The notes beneath the pieces are model-generated. The model saw only the letters and a program-made list of their open reading frames with translations. It had not been told where the DNA came from and did not search any database. 64,000 bases of DNA from Aphanomyces cochlioides (Eukaryota; Oomycota; Saprolegniomycetes; Saprolegniales; Verrucalvaceae), in the NCBI GenBank assembly GCA_019828595.1, contig JAHQRK010000013.1, positions 1 to 64,000 on the forward strand, read 5' to 3'. Below are positions 1 through 9,922 of the stretch, one piece after another (the stretch's first letter is position 1; each line of letters opens with the position of its first letter). Position numbers and translations under genes: made by a program.

Positions 1-343
1 AACCCCCAAACCCCCAAACCCCCAAACCCCCAAACCCCCAAACCCCCAAACCCCCCAAACCCCCAAACCCCCAAACCCCCAAACCCCCAAACCCCCAAAC
101 CCCCAAACCCCCCCAAACCCCCAAACCCCCAAACCCCCAAACCCCCAAACCCCCAAACCCCCAAAACCCCCAAACCCCCAAACCCCCAAACCCCCAAACC
201 CCCAAACCCCCAAACCCCCAAACCCCCAAACCCCAAAAACCCCCAAACCCCCAAACCCCCAAACCCCCAAACCCCCAAACCCCCAAACCCCCCAAACCCC
301 CAAACCCCCAAACCACCAAAACCCCCAAACCCCCAAACCCGAA
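1..343. repeat. Telomere, C-rich strand, unit CCCCCAAA
   Basis: About 40 tandem units of CCCCCAAA start at base 1, so the G-rich strand is TTTGGGGG reading toward the chromosome end, the correct polarity for a left telomere. A few units have 6 or 7 C or 4-5 A, as expected of slippage or homopolymer error. The inner edge (about 318-356) degenerates into variants including CCCCTAAACCCC, i.e. a TTTAGGGG-like unit. The unit is not the TTTAGGG heptamer reported for other oomycetes. Confidence 0.95.
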
Positions 344-590
344 ACCCCTAAACCCCAAACTTCCATGGAACTTCCTCCCCAAGGAACTTCCCCCATGGAA
401 ATCCCCCCAGGGGCCCCCAAATCCCCCTTATCCGGATATCCGGATAAAACTGGCAAGCTTCTGAACTGACTAACTGATCCCCTCAGTCACTTCATGCTTG
501 CACAATCAGCGACATAACTCACACTGAAGAAGGCAAACGAAAGGACAAATGAAATTAGATTACAAGTGCCTACAACCAATTAAAACGAGC
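344..590. other. Telomere-associated sequence, no gene
   Basis: From 357 to 430 there are C-rich patches with repeated 'CCATGGAA' and 'GGAACTTCC' blocks, then a TATCCGGATATCCGGATA palindromic stretch near 429-446. No coding potential is visible. Confidence 0.6.
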
Positions 591-735
591 CCTGGGAGGC
601 TCCGCCTCCCAGACCCTCCGGACGCCCTTCGGGCGTGACGCGCTAAAGCGCGTGGTCGCTTCGCTCCGTAGTTGTAGCGTTAATTTTTAAGTTACCCCTT
701 TGTGACAAAGCTCGCTTCGCTCGCGTGGTCCCGTC
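591..735. repeat. Cluster of short GC-rich hairpins
   Basis: Three consecutive perfect inverted repeats lie within about 62 bases: a 9-bp stem with loop TCC at 592-612, a 6-bp stem with loop TTC at 622-636 and a 6-bp stem with loop TAAA at 638-653. They are followed by GC-rich 'CGCTTCGCTC' type sequence near 656-668 and again near 711-725. The surrounding subtelomere is AT-rich, so this is a compositional island. It could be part of a small RNA-derived repeat (SINE-like) or a structured RNA. No ORF. Confidence 0.6.
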
Positions 736-1590
736 GCCTCTCCCTGCTTACCCCCAAACCAGAAGTGAAATAGTCGCTATGTACCGACGTCCCGAAGTCG
801 ACCATCTGCGGATTTTGAAAAAAATCATTTTTGAGATTTCTATATTTTTGGATTCGTCTTTTGGAGATCTATCGATTGCACCAGTTTAAATCATCAAAAC
901 AGAAAAATACGACGTTTAAACTTGATTTAAACATGTTCTAAACCTATGCTTTCTCAATAACTTCAATACAATCCAAAATGTGAAGAAAGTTGTTTTGCGA
1001 AAATATGATTCCAGAGTTCAAAAACTTTAAAGCCCATTATTGTGGTTTTACATGTAATACAAAACTGGAGTTGTGCGTAATAAATTTTGACGCAAGCAAA
1101 TTGACGCAACAATTGATGCATACAAATTTCAAGTGAAAAGAAATTGAATGTTTCGAACATGTATTCAAACATTTAAAACGTTTGAAATTATACTGTTTAA
1201 TGTTCATGATCGAGGGCAATTTAAGAAAATGCTTGCGTAAACCTTAAATCGTGTGAGCGTCGATTAATTGACCTTGGCAGTCGAACGTCCACTGGAAATG
1301 CAAGGCGACGCGGATCAAAAGAACGATCGCAGCCGGGTAAGTTTTGCATCGAGAGACCATCGCCGTACGGTACGAGTGGGGACACCAAGCTTCACTGCAT
1401 GATACTGCATACAGTGGTGATTTAGAGTTATCAAGAAGGGAGGTGCCGCGGACAGACCTGGGCAAAAATTATTGAAATAAAATAATTTCAATATTTTTGT
1501 GAGAAATAATTTATTTTACTGTTTCGTTGTCGGGGAATTATTTATTCAGAAATTTGGGATAATTTTTCATCGACAAGACATTTAGATCTA
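736..1590. other. AT-rich subtelomeric sequence
   Basis: No recognisable gene. Near 1466-1502 there is a near-palindromic AT-rich stretch (CAAAAATTATTGAAAT ... ATTTCAATATTTTTG). A moderately GC-rich patch at 1245-1460 encodes nothing I recognise on either strand. Confidence 0.5.
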
Positions 1591-1599
1591 TTGTTCGAC

Positions 1600-2016
1600 G
1601 GAACTCCAAGTGTTCCATGGAGGCTGCTAAAAAGAAAGGCACTACAATCATTGATGCACTCATTCCTCGAGAAGTCCACGACAATGCCTCTTTCCCTTCG
1701 GCTTTTGTGAAAATGAAACATTATCCGAATACTCAACTCTCAACTCAATTTCACGAAAAACATTGGCTTCAGCTATTCATTGCCTGATTGATTCCGGATA
1801 AATTTGCCATTATTTTTGACGGTTGGTCAATCTGTCAACGTTTGCGAAGGGCTCCTTTCTAAGTGCAAATTTGCCTTTAACGATCGCCGGCAATCGATGC
1901 TGCCAAAGAATGTCGAAGCTCAAATCTTTTTGCATGCGAATGCCAAGCTGTGGTCACTTGACGATGTTCATGATGCTGTCGTAGGTAAACGTAAAAAAGA
2001 GTGTATAAATTCATAA
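1600..2016 (+). pseudogene. hAT-type transposase debris
   Basis: Two pieces of a hAT/BED transposase are visible in different frames. Around 1790-1835 one frame reads DKFAIIFDGW, the hAT core motif. At about 1880-1975 another frame reads a RRQSMLPKNVEAQIFLHAN stretch, matching the C-terminal dimerisation region of hAT proteins (S-x-L-x-P-x-x-V-E-x-x-x-F-L). The pieces are separated by stops and frame changes, so this is a decayed element. Family assignment is by motif only. Confidence 0.55.
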
Positions 2017-2038
2017 AAATTTTATGAATTTATACACT
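2000..2038. repeat. Perfect 19-bp palindrome, 1-nt centre
   Basis: The 19-base arm at 2000-2018 is repeated exactly as its reverse complement at 2020-2038 with a single A between. It lies directly after the hAT debris and before the ankyrin repeats. Could be a transposon footprint, an end-to-end foldback or a cruciform-forming site. Confidence 0.85.
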
Positions 2039-2129
2039 TTATTAAATAGTGGCATACAAAGAAATAAAATAATAAATAAGATATTCCCAGGTACGGCTGA
2101 CGAGGTACAGCACGACTATGTGACAAAAT

Positions 2130-5100
2130 GGATGTCATGAGACTAGACTTTTGGTAGTACGCCGCTGCACGTCGCATCACAAGAGGGTCATTTAGACGTT
2201 GTCAAGCATCTTGTTCTGAATGGCAACAGTGTTGGTACAGCTGACAAGGTACAATAGGCGGACTTTGCCTCTCTATTTATATCATGTGAGAAGGAGCGTC
2301 ACAGACTCTGTGACGCCAAATGCGTTCGCAGACGTTTGATGTGGGGACAAGAAATCGCAAATCGCAATAGGTAGCCTCAGTTTTCTTCCTCTTCAAAGCT
2401 CTATCGAGGATAGAATTGCCAACACAAAAGTCGTCAGAACCTGTTTTAGAGCCATTCAACTCATGAATGGCCCCAAACTGTTGTGCTTGGCGAACGTAAT
2501 GACCACTCAAATATTTGAAATTATTTCACCGAAATAAATAAATATATATTTGTATTCGCTCGATTGTGAAATAAATATATTTATGAGAAATATATTTATT
2601 TATTTGATACAAATATATTTTTCGGAGAGAGTGGTCATTTAGACGTCGTCAAGCATCTTCTTGACAAACGCGCCTATGTTAATGCAGTTGACAGGGGACA
2701 AGAATCTGACGCGACTGTATTGATATCTTCAGAGTAGATGGATCGAACATTTGGCGTCAAATACCGGCCATTTAGACGTCGTGAAACATCTTGTTGACAA
2801 AGGTGCCGATGTTGATGCAGCTGAGAGGGTACAACAATTTGATTGCGTGACAGAATGGATATCATGACGGTAGACTTTTGGTCGTACGCCGCTGCATTTG
2901 CCGTTACAAGAGGGTCATTTAGATGTTGTTAAGCATCTTCTGGACAAAGGTGCCGATGTTAATCCAGCTAACGTGGTACGGCAATCTGTCTTAACGACTC
3001 TATTGATATTTTGGGAGTAGGTGTGTCGAAAGCTGCTGCTTTTAGCGTCGCAGAGGGGTCACTTAGATGTCGTGAAGCATCTGGTTGACAATGGTGCCGA
3101 TATTAATACAACTGACAAGGTACAAACCAGACTACAATTGGACAATAAGTGGCAGAATGGATATCATGAGAGTAGGAGCATCGTACCCCACTGCATTTAG
3201 CGTCAAATGAGTGTCATTCAGATGTCGTGGAGCTGCTTCTTGACAAAGGCGCCGATGTCAACATAGCTGACAAGGTACAGAATCCAATATAAATGAGATC
3301 TCAATTGATTTGATGAGAGTACCGGTAGTTTGGTTGGACCTCTCTCCATTTTGCTGCTTATTCGAGACACGAAGACATAGTGATGTTGCTGATGGACGCA
3401 GGTGCTGACATGAATATCGAGACAAATGTTTTTCTGTAATGTATCGTTGATGTTAATCATGACTTATAGTATGGTGAAAAAGCATGCGATATTTGCAATG
3501 ACGAAAATCTTAAGGCAATCTTGAAAGTAGACCATATTCGTCGATGCTTTGGGAAAGACATGGTGCCTATTCTCGCCAAAAACCCCAAAACTGTGATTTT
3601 TCTTGCGGATCCATTTCTCAATGCCAGATTGCGAATTATTCAGCAAAAACCTTCGGCGTTTTATAAACATAAGAATGACCCACGCATCCTCGTTGCCTTC
3701 ACCGAGTTGGAGAAAGTGACAAGTCCAAATGCGGAGCATAAATCACACTGCACTCAAAAAGGCTTCCTGACAACCAAAGACTCTTCAGGCAATTTTTCTC
3801 ATGCAATTACATGCTCACATTCTTTGACAGGAGTTTACTTCATACAGTCAGCCATTTAACTCATACGCCAAACCATTCGCCAACTCATAGACACCAGTTC
3901 AGAGGTTATGTTTGCTGCGAAGATCATTTTGTCGCTGAGTTTGGAGTTTCGGACAAATCGATTAAGTGTTATTGCGACTGGAATAATGGTCGCACGTATT
4001 GTAAGTTACATGGTACAGCAAGGCATTTCGACGGAAGATCCTAACCTCCTCCAAGTCTTAAATGATATCCAAAGTTACTGGGAATGCACACTCCAAAACA
4101 AACAAACATGGAAGTTAATGATCCACGACATTAATCGATTGGCAGTCATTCAAGCTATTACCGCCAAGATTATTCGTCTTCAAAATCACCTTTGTTTGGC
4201 GGTGGCGTACATGAGCGTTGACTTGAATGTTCAAGTCGTGGGTGATGTCTATGATTCGACGATTGGAATTGGAAATACAATGAAGACAATGCGTCGTGTT
4301 GACGAGTGTTCGGCATCGATCCTAAAAAATCCAAATACGCGTGAACAAGTGGATAAGTTTCAGGAATTGACAATTCAAATGAAGCGTGGATTGGAATACT
4401 ACATAGAGCAAGTGAAAGTCGGAAATATCGCAAGAAATGAAGAGTTTGAAGGTCAAATTGAGAAATGTCAAAGCAAAATTGAAGAGACAGTCAGCGCCAT
4501 GAACCAAAGCAACAAAACTCGATATAGCATTGACAAAATTGAGTCATGGATGTTGTCGTCCGAGGATGTTGATTTCAATCCCCATGATATCACGTCTGCT
4601 TTGGGGCGAGGTGGGTTCGGTACTGTATTCCGAGGAAAGTATCGCGGGCAAGAAGTGGCTGTGAAACGATTCGATCAAATTGTGGTGGCGGACTCGGCAG
4701 ATTTGGAGGAGTTAATTGTCAAGGAAGTCAAGGCATGGAAGGAAATATCACATGAACCATACATTTTGACCCTAATTGGCGTCTGTACAAGATTCCAGTG
4801 CCAATTCTCGTTTGCGAATTGTGTGACACCAACATCCGTCGATTCGTTCGCTATAGACCCGAGACGCTTCTCTCAATGGTATATCAATTTGCGTGTGGTT
4901 TGTTGTCTCTCCACACAGCTGGAATTATCCACCGAGACCTCAAAGGCGATAATGTGTTGATCACATATCAAGGCACTGTGGCCATTGCCGATTTTGGACT
5001 CAGTCGAACCGCCGTGAGTTTGGATAACACCAAGACTGGAGCCAAGAGAATTGGAACTTGAATTGGATGAGCCCAGAGCAGTATTTGTCACCACAAAGGT

Positions 5101-5374
5101 GACGAATCAATCAGATATCTGGTCGTTTGGTATGACTGTGTGGGAAATCTTGTGCAATGATATTACGTACAAATACTATGGTGCATATGAAATTCCCGAA
5201 GCAATTCAATCTGACGATGATCGACCAGAGAAGCCAGATGCATTGAAGTCTCACCTTGAGCCTCTTTGGACTTTGGTCACGATGTGCTGGCAAGTTGATC
5301 CGACTGTCCGTCCATCAGCAACTGAAATCCTCAAGTTTTTGGAAAAACACTACAGCTACGAGTTGGGATTGTAA
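2130..5374 (+). pseudogene. Ankyrin-repeat TKL protein kinase, frame-broken
   Basis: The left part (about 2150-3440) is a chain of ankyrin repeats, each on its own small exon and separated by introns starting GTAC; modules are visible near 2155, 2630, 2760, 2890, 3040, 3190 and 3345 (GHLDVVKHL, GADVN type motifs). A linker of about 330 residues (3470-4560) with helical character follows, then a TKL-type kinase domain: Gly loop GRGGFGTVFRG (about 4608), VAVKRF (about 4655), HRDLKGDN (about 4930), DFGLSR (about 4990), SPEQ (about 5070), DIWSFGM (about 5117), ending at 5374. The kinase reading frame is lost by one base three times (near 4785, 5057 and 5098), each inside or beside a short homopolymer, with no room for introns. 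This is either a recent pseudogene or an assembly error; the protein is otherwise well conserved. The N-terminal start is not identifiable. Confidence 0.75.
2505..2640. repeat. AT-rich foldback insertion inside the ankyrin array
   Basis: The block begins with AATGACCACTC (about 2503-2513) and ends with GAGAGTGGTCATT (about 2627-2639), its inverted copy. Between them are imperfect inverted AT-rich arms (AATAAATATAT / ATATATTTATT). It interrupts the exon-intron ankyrin array and looks like a small foldback or MITE-like insertion. Confidence 0.5.
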
Positions 5375-6354
5375 TTCTTTTTAAGCGAAGCAATGCCTTC
5401 AGCGAAACTGGTATTTTGCTCTCAGCCTATTCTTACGGCTTACTTCATTATTATCGAGAAACCAAATGATGCGAGCATTTTCGACTTGGCAAGCTTCCAG
5501 GGTGCCATGAGCCGGCATTGTTGGCCAAAATGCAGATGACAAAGCTTGATCCAGTGTAGCGGGGGGCGACAAGTCGTTGGGCGGTGGTCTCGGGTGATGT
5601 ATTGCTTGCCTTGACATGCGCTTGCTGAGAGCCGCCTTCCGATCGGTCAGAATGGGAAATGTCTGTGATTTTGTTCGCTAGTTCAAAGCAATTATCCTCA
5701 AATCTATTCGTTTTGACTACATTTGAAGCTAGCAGCATACTCCGAGCTTATCAGTCGTGGCATGGAAGCTCGAGATAGATACTTCGGCGAGTTGGCCCGG
5801 CAAACACAATATAGCCGACGTGAGGAGGCGATGGAGGATAAAGTTTTGCCAGGTGGCAATGTCCAAGATGTACAGCTACAATTTCCTTACGTGACTCTTT
5901 TTGGAGTTTTATACGCTTCATCAATGAATTAAGCGATCAGTCGTATAATGAGACCAATGTCTTATGGATGGAAGAAACCGAAACACCTGATAGTCGACTC
6001 CGTCGTAGGCGTATAGACTTCATTCTGACCTCTAAGCTTAAGCTACTCCACAGCACGGTAGTTCAACACTTGTCAAGTATAAAGCACCTCATTGCATTCT
6101 TATAAAGTCTAAAGAAACAAGCGCGATATTGTTTGACCAAAAAATGCGTCTATCATTTGATCAGCAAGTTAAATTGCAGTTTGCCCACTGTATATTGGAC
6201 GTCGAGTCTTACAGTAGCAAAGCCGTGTTGCGCCGGAAGCGTACATCCATCAGGAATTACCAATATCAGTATTTCATTCGCAGTGATTGCACAATTGATG
6301 TGGGATGGCTTGTCATCGAGTGTGCAGCGACTGGCGGATGCACGTCTGAACAAA
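5375..6354. other. Intergenic, no supported gene
   Basis: Short open stretches exist on both strands (for example 5723-5932 on the plus strand) but none shows a recognisable domain, and they conflict with one another. The last 200 bases before 6355 may be a decayed upstream part of the GH71 copy, but I cannot align them to the intact neighbour. Confidence 0.5.
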
Positions 6355-7350
6355 GCAAGGCTTTTTGCAATACGCCAACCACCCCAACTACTACAAGGTG
6401 AACGGAAAGCCATTCAGCACAACATTTATTGGTGGCCGAATCAGTGGTTCCACGTGGCAACATGATTATAAGGACGTCCTGGCTGCCCAAGAAGTCCAAA
6501 CCTACTTTGTACCGTCCTTTGATGACCACGATCCGAGCGTGAATGTCTTGACAGATTTGCCTGTCGATGGAGTGATGTGCTGGGAATGTGCCTGGGCTCC
6601 TGAATCGAATCCACATGGCGCAGGTGTGAGTGTCTCGTCGGCTCAAGACAAATCCAATATCCAGTCTGCCAAATCTCTTGGTAAAAGATATATGATGGGT
6701 ATCTCTACGCACCAATTCAAGCACATGGATCAATCTTGAAACTGGTTTCGATCTGGCAATGCCAACGTTGGTCTTCGTATCAAGCAAATACTTGAAGTGC
6801 AGCCTGATTACATTGAAGTCATGACTTGGAATGATGCTGGCGAAGGTCACTACTTAAGGAATATCTGGAAGTGGAGCATCGATTACAGTCCCGCGATTCA
6901 AGCCTACGTCTATGGATTCCCCCACGACGACTTTCAACAAGTTTACAAATCGTTCTTTGTTGGGGCCGAGGCCGGTGTTACCTCACTGGATGGTTTGAGA
7001 CCACAGAATGGACGTGAAGTGCAAGGCGCATTTTGGTATCAACCGCTTCTCAATGGTGGCAGCTGTCAAGCTGATGACCTGGGCAAACCTCGAGGGTTGG
7101 ACACAGTTAATGTCGTCGCGACATTTAATACCAGTGGGGCAAAAGTCCCTGTTCAGAGTGGTGGCACAACCATCGGAACGTTCACGGCCACCACTGGCCC
7201 CAATTACTGGTCTGTCGGTGGTTTAAGGGCTGGCTTGGTCGCAGTGTCAATCTCCAACGGTGCGGTCACGACGATTTTGGCGAGTGTCACCGGCAACGTG
7301 ACGGTGTCTACTAGTTTACCCCTCTGCAATTACAACTACGCAGTCTACAG
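6355..7350 (+). pseudogene. GH71 alpha-1,3-glucanase, truncated copy
   Basis: This is a second copy of the downstream glucanase (7973-9922), starting at the equivalent of its NYYK-NGKP segment and running to NYNYAVYSL. The N-terminal half, including signal peptide and both CBM25 modules, is absent. One nonsense codon, TGA at 6737-6739, replaces the Trp codon found at the same place in the neighbour (DQS-stop-NWFR versus DKSWNWYR); the frame is otherwise open from 6365 to 7447. It keeps the complete VMTWNDAGEG motif that carries the GH71 Asp and Glu, which the neighbour has partly lost. Compared with the full gene it is clearly a tandem duplicate that has lost its 5' half. Confidence 0.85.
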
Positions 7351-7444
7351 TCTTATGAATCAACTTAAGGAATCAACGGCTTTGTCTCGTAGTATTTTCG
7401 ATGATTCTTGGGGTCGCAAAAGGCAATGTCTAGATTGCGAGCAA

Positions 7445-7972
7445 TAATGCAATGCTGGGACGATTTCGCTTGACAAGATGTCTCGGATGCGGTTTATTGT
7501 GGTCGTAAGGAACAACTGGTCTATTTTGACTCCACTATGCTTTACCCCACGAGTAGTACAGTAATCAGTAGAAAACATGACCTCTGCGGCAAACAGAATT
7601 ATTGTACACCAACTCTCTTCACGGATTTTCAATTCGACGGTAGGAAAGGATCCCATAGTCAAAATATCACTTCGCTCTTGCTTTAGCCATGGGGCTCCAA
7701 TGCAATGCGTACACTACAGTGGTGCAATTTTAGCACAATTTTGGACAATTTCGCACTTGTCGGCAAACCTTCAAGTTTGTCGTGATTGACTTCGTCAAGG
7801 ACTGAAAGATGTTTTCACAACGATGCAGATATCGTATGACTGCAAGTTTGTCACGACATAGGCACCGCATATTCATCGGTACCTATTGACAACCGAATAC
7901 CTGACAGCATGGTCCCCGCCGTAGAGTCGAGACGGAATTTCATGTCTTGATCATAATTGCTCACTTTGCAAT
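7445..7972. other. Intergenic and promoter of the GH71 gene
   Basis: No coding potential recognised. It separates the decayed GH71 copy from the full one and should hold the latter's promoter; no motif is assigned. Confidence 0.5.
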
Positions 7973-9922
7973 TTGCCCCGACCAAGAACAATGGTGGCAA
8001 AAGTCCAAGTTAGTGTGTTACTGGCTTCTGTCCTTCTAGCGCTGCTTCATATGCCCTCTGCCCAGACTTTTGTTGGCTCTGGCTCTGGTGTTCATATCTT
8101 TTATCAAACCAAGTGGTCCAAGCCCTACATTCACTACAACGTAGATGGAACGTGGACTACTGCGCCTGGAGTTGCACTAACTGCAAGTGCTGATGCTGCT
8201 TATCCAAGTGCCAATGGCTGGTACCGCATTGAGATTGCCTCGGCGAGTAAGCTTGAATTTGTCTTTAACGACGGTCAATCGACTTGGGACAACAACAACC
8301 AAAAGGACTACTATGCGACCTCTGCGGGTACCTGGAAAGTGTCGAGTGTTGGTGCTGATAGTGGAGTTCACATCTTCTACCAGACGCAATGGCCCAAGCC
8401 GTACATTCACTACAACAATGGAGCTGGCTGCACGATGGCACCTGGAATTGCTATGCCTCTCAGCAATGATCCTTCATTCCCAAGCTCAAGCGGTTGGTTC
8501 CGTGCTGATTTTGCCAACACTGCCAGCATTGATTTTGTGTTCAACAATGGTAAAGATACGTGGGATAACAATAACAATGCCAACTACCACGCGACAAACG
8601 GCACTTGGAAATATGTGGGCAGCTCGAGTGGAGGTAACACTGGTTCCGGCGTCAAAGCTATCTTTGCGCACTACATGGTAAGCGTATTTGGATGTGCTAA
8701 ATTATTCACTTGGATGCAGGTTGGTGGCAAATCTGCCGAACAAGCTGCTCAAGACGTCAGAGAAGCTTTGGCTATCGGGTTGGATGGATTCATTATCAAC
8801 GTTCAAGACTTGTCGTCCTCGTGGTCACTCACAAACATCGCGGATCTTTTCAGTGGAGCACAAGGATCTGCCTTCAAACTCATGTTTTCCTGGGATATGG
8901 ATGTCATCGCCAAGCCGAGCTCGGTCATCTCTCTCTTCGTCAAGTACGCCAGCCATGCCAACTACTACAAGTACAACGGCAAGCCAATGAGTACGACTTT
9001 CTGGGGTGGTAAATTCGGCAGCAGCACTTGGCAAAAAGATTACAAGGACGCGTTGTCTGCCCAAGGTGTCCAAACTTACTTTGTGCCACCATTTGACGAC
9101 ATTACTCCAAGTACGAGCACTTTAACCAACTATCCTATGGATGGACTTATTTGCTGGGAATGCGCCTGGGCACCACAATCCAACTCTCCAGGCGCAACAG
9201 TTTCGTCCACACATGACAGCTCGTACATTCAAGCAGCCAAAGCGGCAGGGAAGAGCTATATGATGGGCATCTCGACGCATCAATACAAGCACAATGATAA
9301 ATCTTGGAACTGGTACCGACCTGGTAATGCTAACGTCGGTCTCCGCATCAAGCAAGTGCTCGAGCTCCAACCTGATTTTCGGAACGACGCTGGCGAAGGA
9401 CATTACTTCGGACGCGTTTGGAAATGGAGTATCGACAGCAGCCCAGCTATTCAAGATTACGTGTATGGCTACCCCCACGACGCCTTCCAGCAAGTGTACA
9501 AGCCCTTCTTCATTGGTGCCAATGCTAGTGCAACAACTTTGGACGCCTTGAGTCCTCAGAACGGTCGCAAAGTCCAAGGAGCCTTCTGGTATCAACCATT
9601 GTTGAATGGAGGTGACTGCTCGGCTGACACGATCGGAAAGCCTGGCGGATATCAGGCTGCATTGGACACGGTGAACGTGGCCACGACGTTCAGTGGTAGT
9701 GGCGCCAAGGTGACGGTTAAGAGCGGTGGTTCTAGCATTGGCTCGTTCACAGCCAAGAAAGGTTTCAACTATTGGTCTGTGAGTGGGTTGAAGGTTGGCC
9801 AAGTGAGTGTGTCGATCATTGACGCAGATGGCACGACGCAATTGTCCAGTGTCACCGGAAATGTAACTGTTGCCAACAAGATGTCGTTGTGCAACTACAA
9901 TTATGCAGTCTACGGTCTGTAA
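7973..9922 (+). CDS. Secreted CBM25-CBM25-GH71 alpha-1,3-glucanase
   Basis: Predicted product about 635 aa. A signal peptide starts at Met 7973 or, more likely, Met 7991 (LASVLLALLHMPSAQ core). Two CBM25-type starch/alpha-glucan-binding modules follow (about 8085-8345 and 8365-8620), each with the HIFYQT..PYIHYN start and FVFN(D/N)G..TWDNNN end typical of that family. The GH71 catalytic domain begins at KAIFAHYM. A 42-base intron (8678-8719, GTAAGC..CAG) splits HYM from VGGKSAEQ; because its length is a multiple of three and it has no stop, the unspliced frame stays open. GH71 enzymes hydrolyse alpha-1,3-glucan. The catalytic-site segment reads LQPDFRNDAGEG; the tandem copy reads VQPDYIEVMTWNDAGEG, so six residues including the motif Trp are missing here while the Asp and Glu remain. 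Whether this copy is active is therefore uncertain. Confidence 0.9.
   Translation: MPRPRTMVAKVQVSVLLASVLLALLHMPSAQTFVGSGSGVHIFYQTKWSKPYIHYNVDGTWTTAPGVALTASADAAYPSANGWYRIEIASASKLEFVFNDGQSTWDNNNQKDYYATSAGTWKVSSVGADSGVHIFYQTQWPKPYIHYNNGAGCTMAPGIAMPLSNDPSFPSSSGWFRADFANTASIDFVFNNGKDTWDNNNNANYHATNGTWKYVGSSSGGNTGSGVKAIFAHYMVSVFGCAKLFTWMQVGGKSAEQAAQDVREALAIGLDGFIINVQDLSSSWSLTNIADLFSGAQGSAFKLMFSWDMDVIAKPSSVISLFVKYASHANYYKYNGKPMSTTFWGGKFGSSTWQKDYKDALSAQGVQTYFVPPFDDITPSTSTLTNYPMDGLICWECAWAPQSNSPGATVSSTHDSSYIQAAKAAGKSYMMGISTHQYKHNDKSWNWYRPGNANVGLRIKQVLELQPDFRNDAGEGHYFGRVWKWSIDSSPAIQDYVYGYPHDAFQQVYKPFFIGANASATTLDALSPQNGRKVQGAFWYQPLLNGGDCSADTIGKPGGYQAALDTVNVATTFSGSGAKVTVKSGGSSIGSFTAKKGFNYWSVSGLKVGQVSVSIIDADGTTQLSSVTGNVTVANKMSLCNYNYAVYGL

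Noticed and set aside
1..343. Low-complexity artefact or adaptor concatemer
   Set aside because: Correct telomeric polarity at base 1, gradual degeneration inward into TTTAGGGG-like variants, and telomere-like motifs in promoter gaps argue for a real telomere.
2277..2510. 77-codon minus-strand frame within the ankyrin array
   Set aside because: No domain, and it lies partly within an AT-rich foldback insertion and repeated intron sequence.
6737..6739. TGA read as Trp or Cys (altered genetic code), suggested by in-frame TGA here and at 52120
   Set aside because: Intact genes such as the phosphatase and acyl-CoA synthetase end naturally at TGA, and other broken frames stop at TAA or TAG, so a standard code with pseudogenes fits better.
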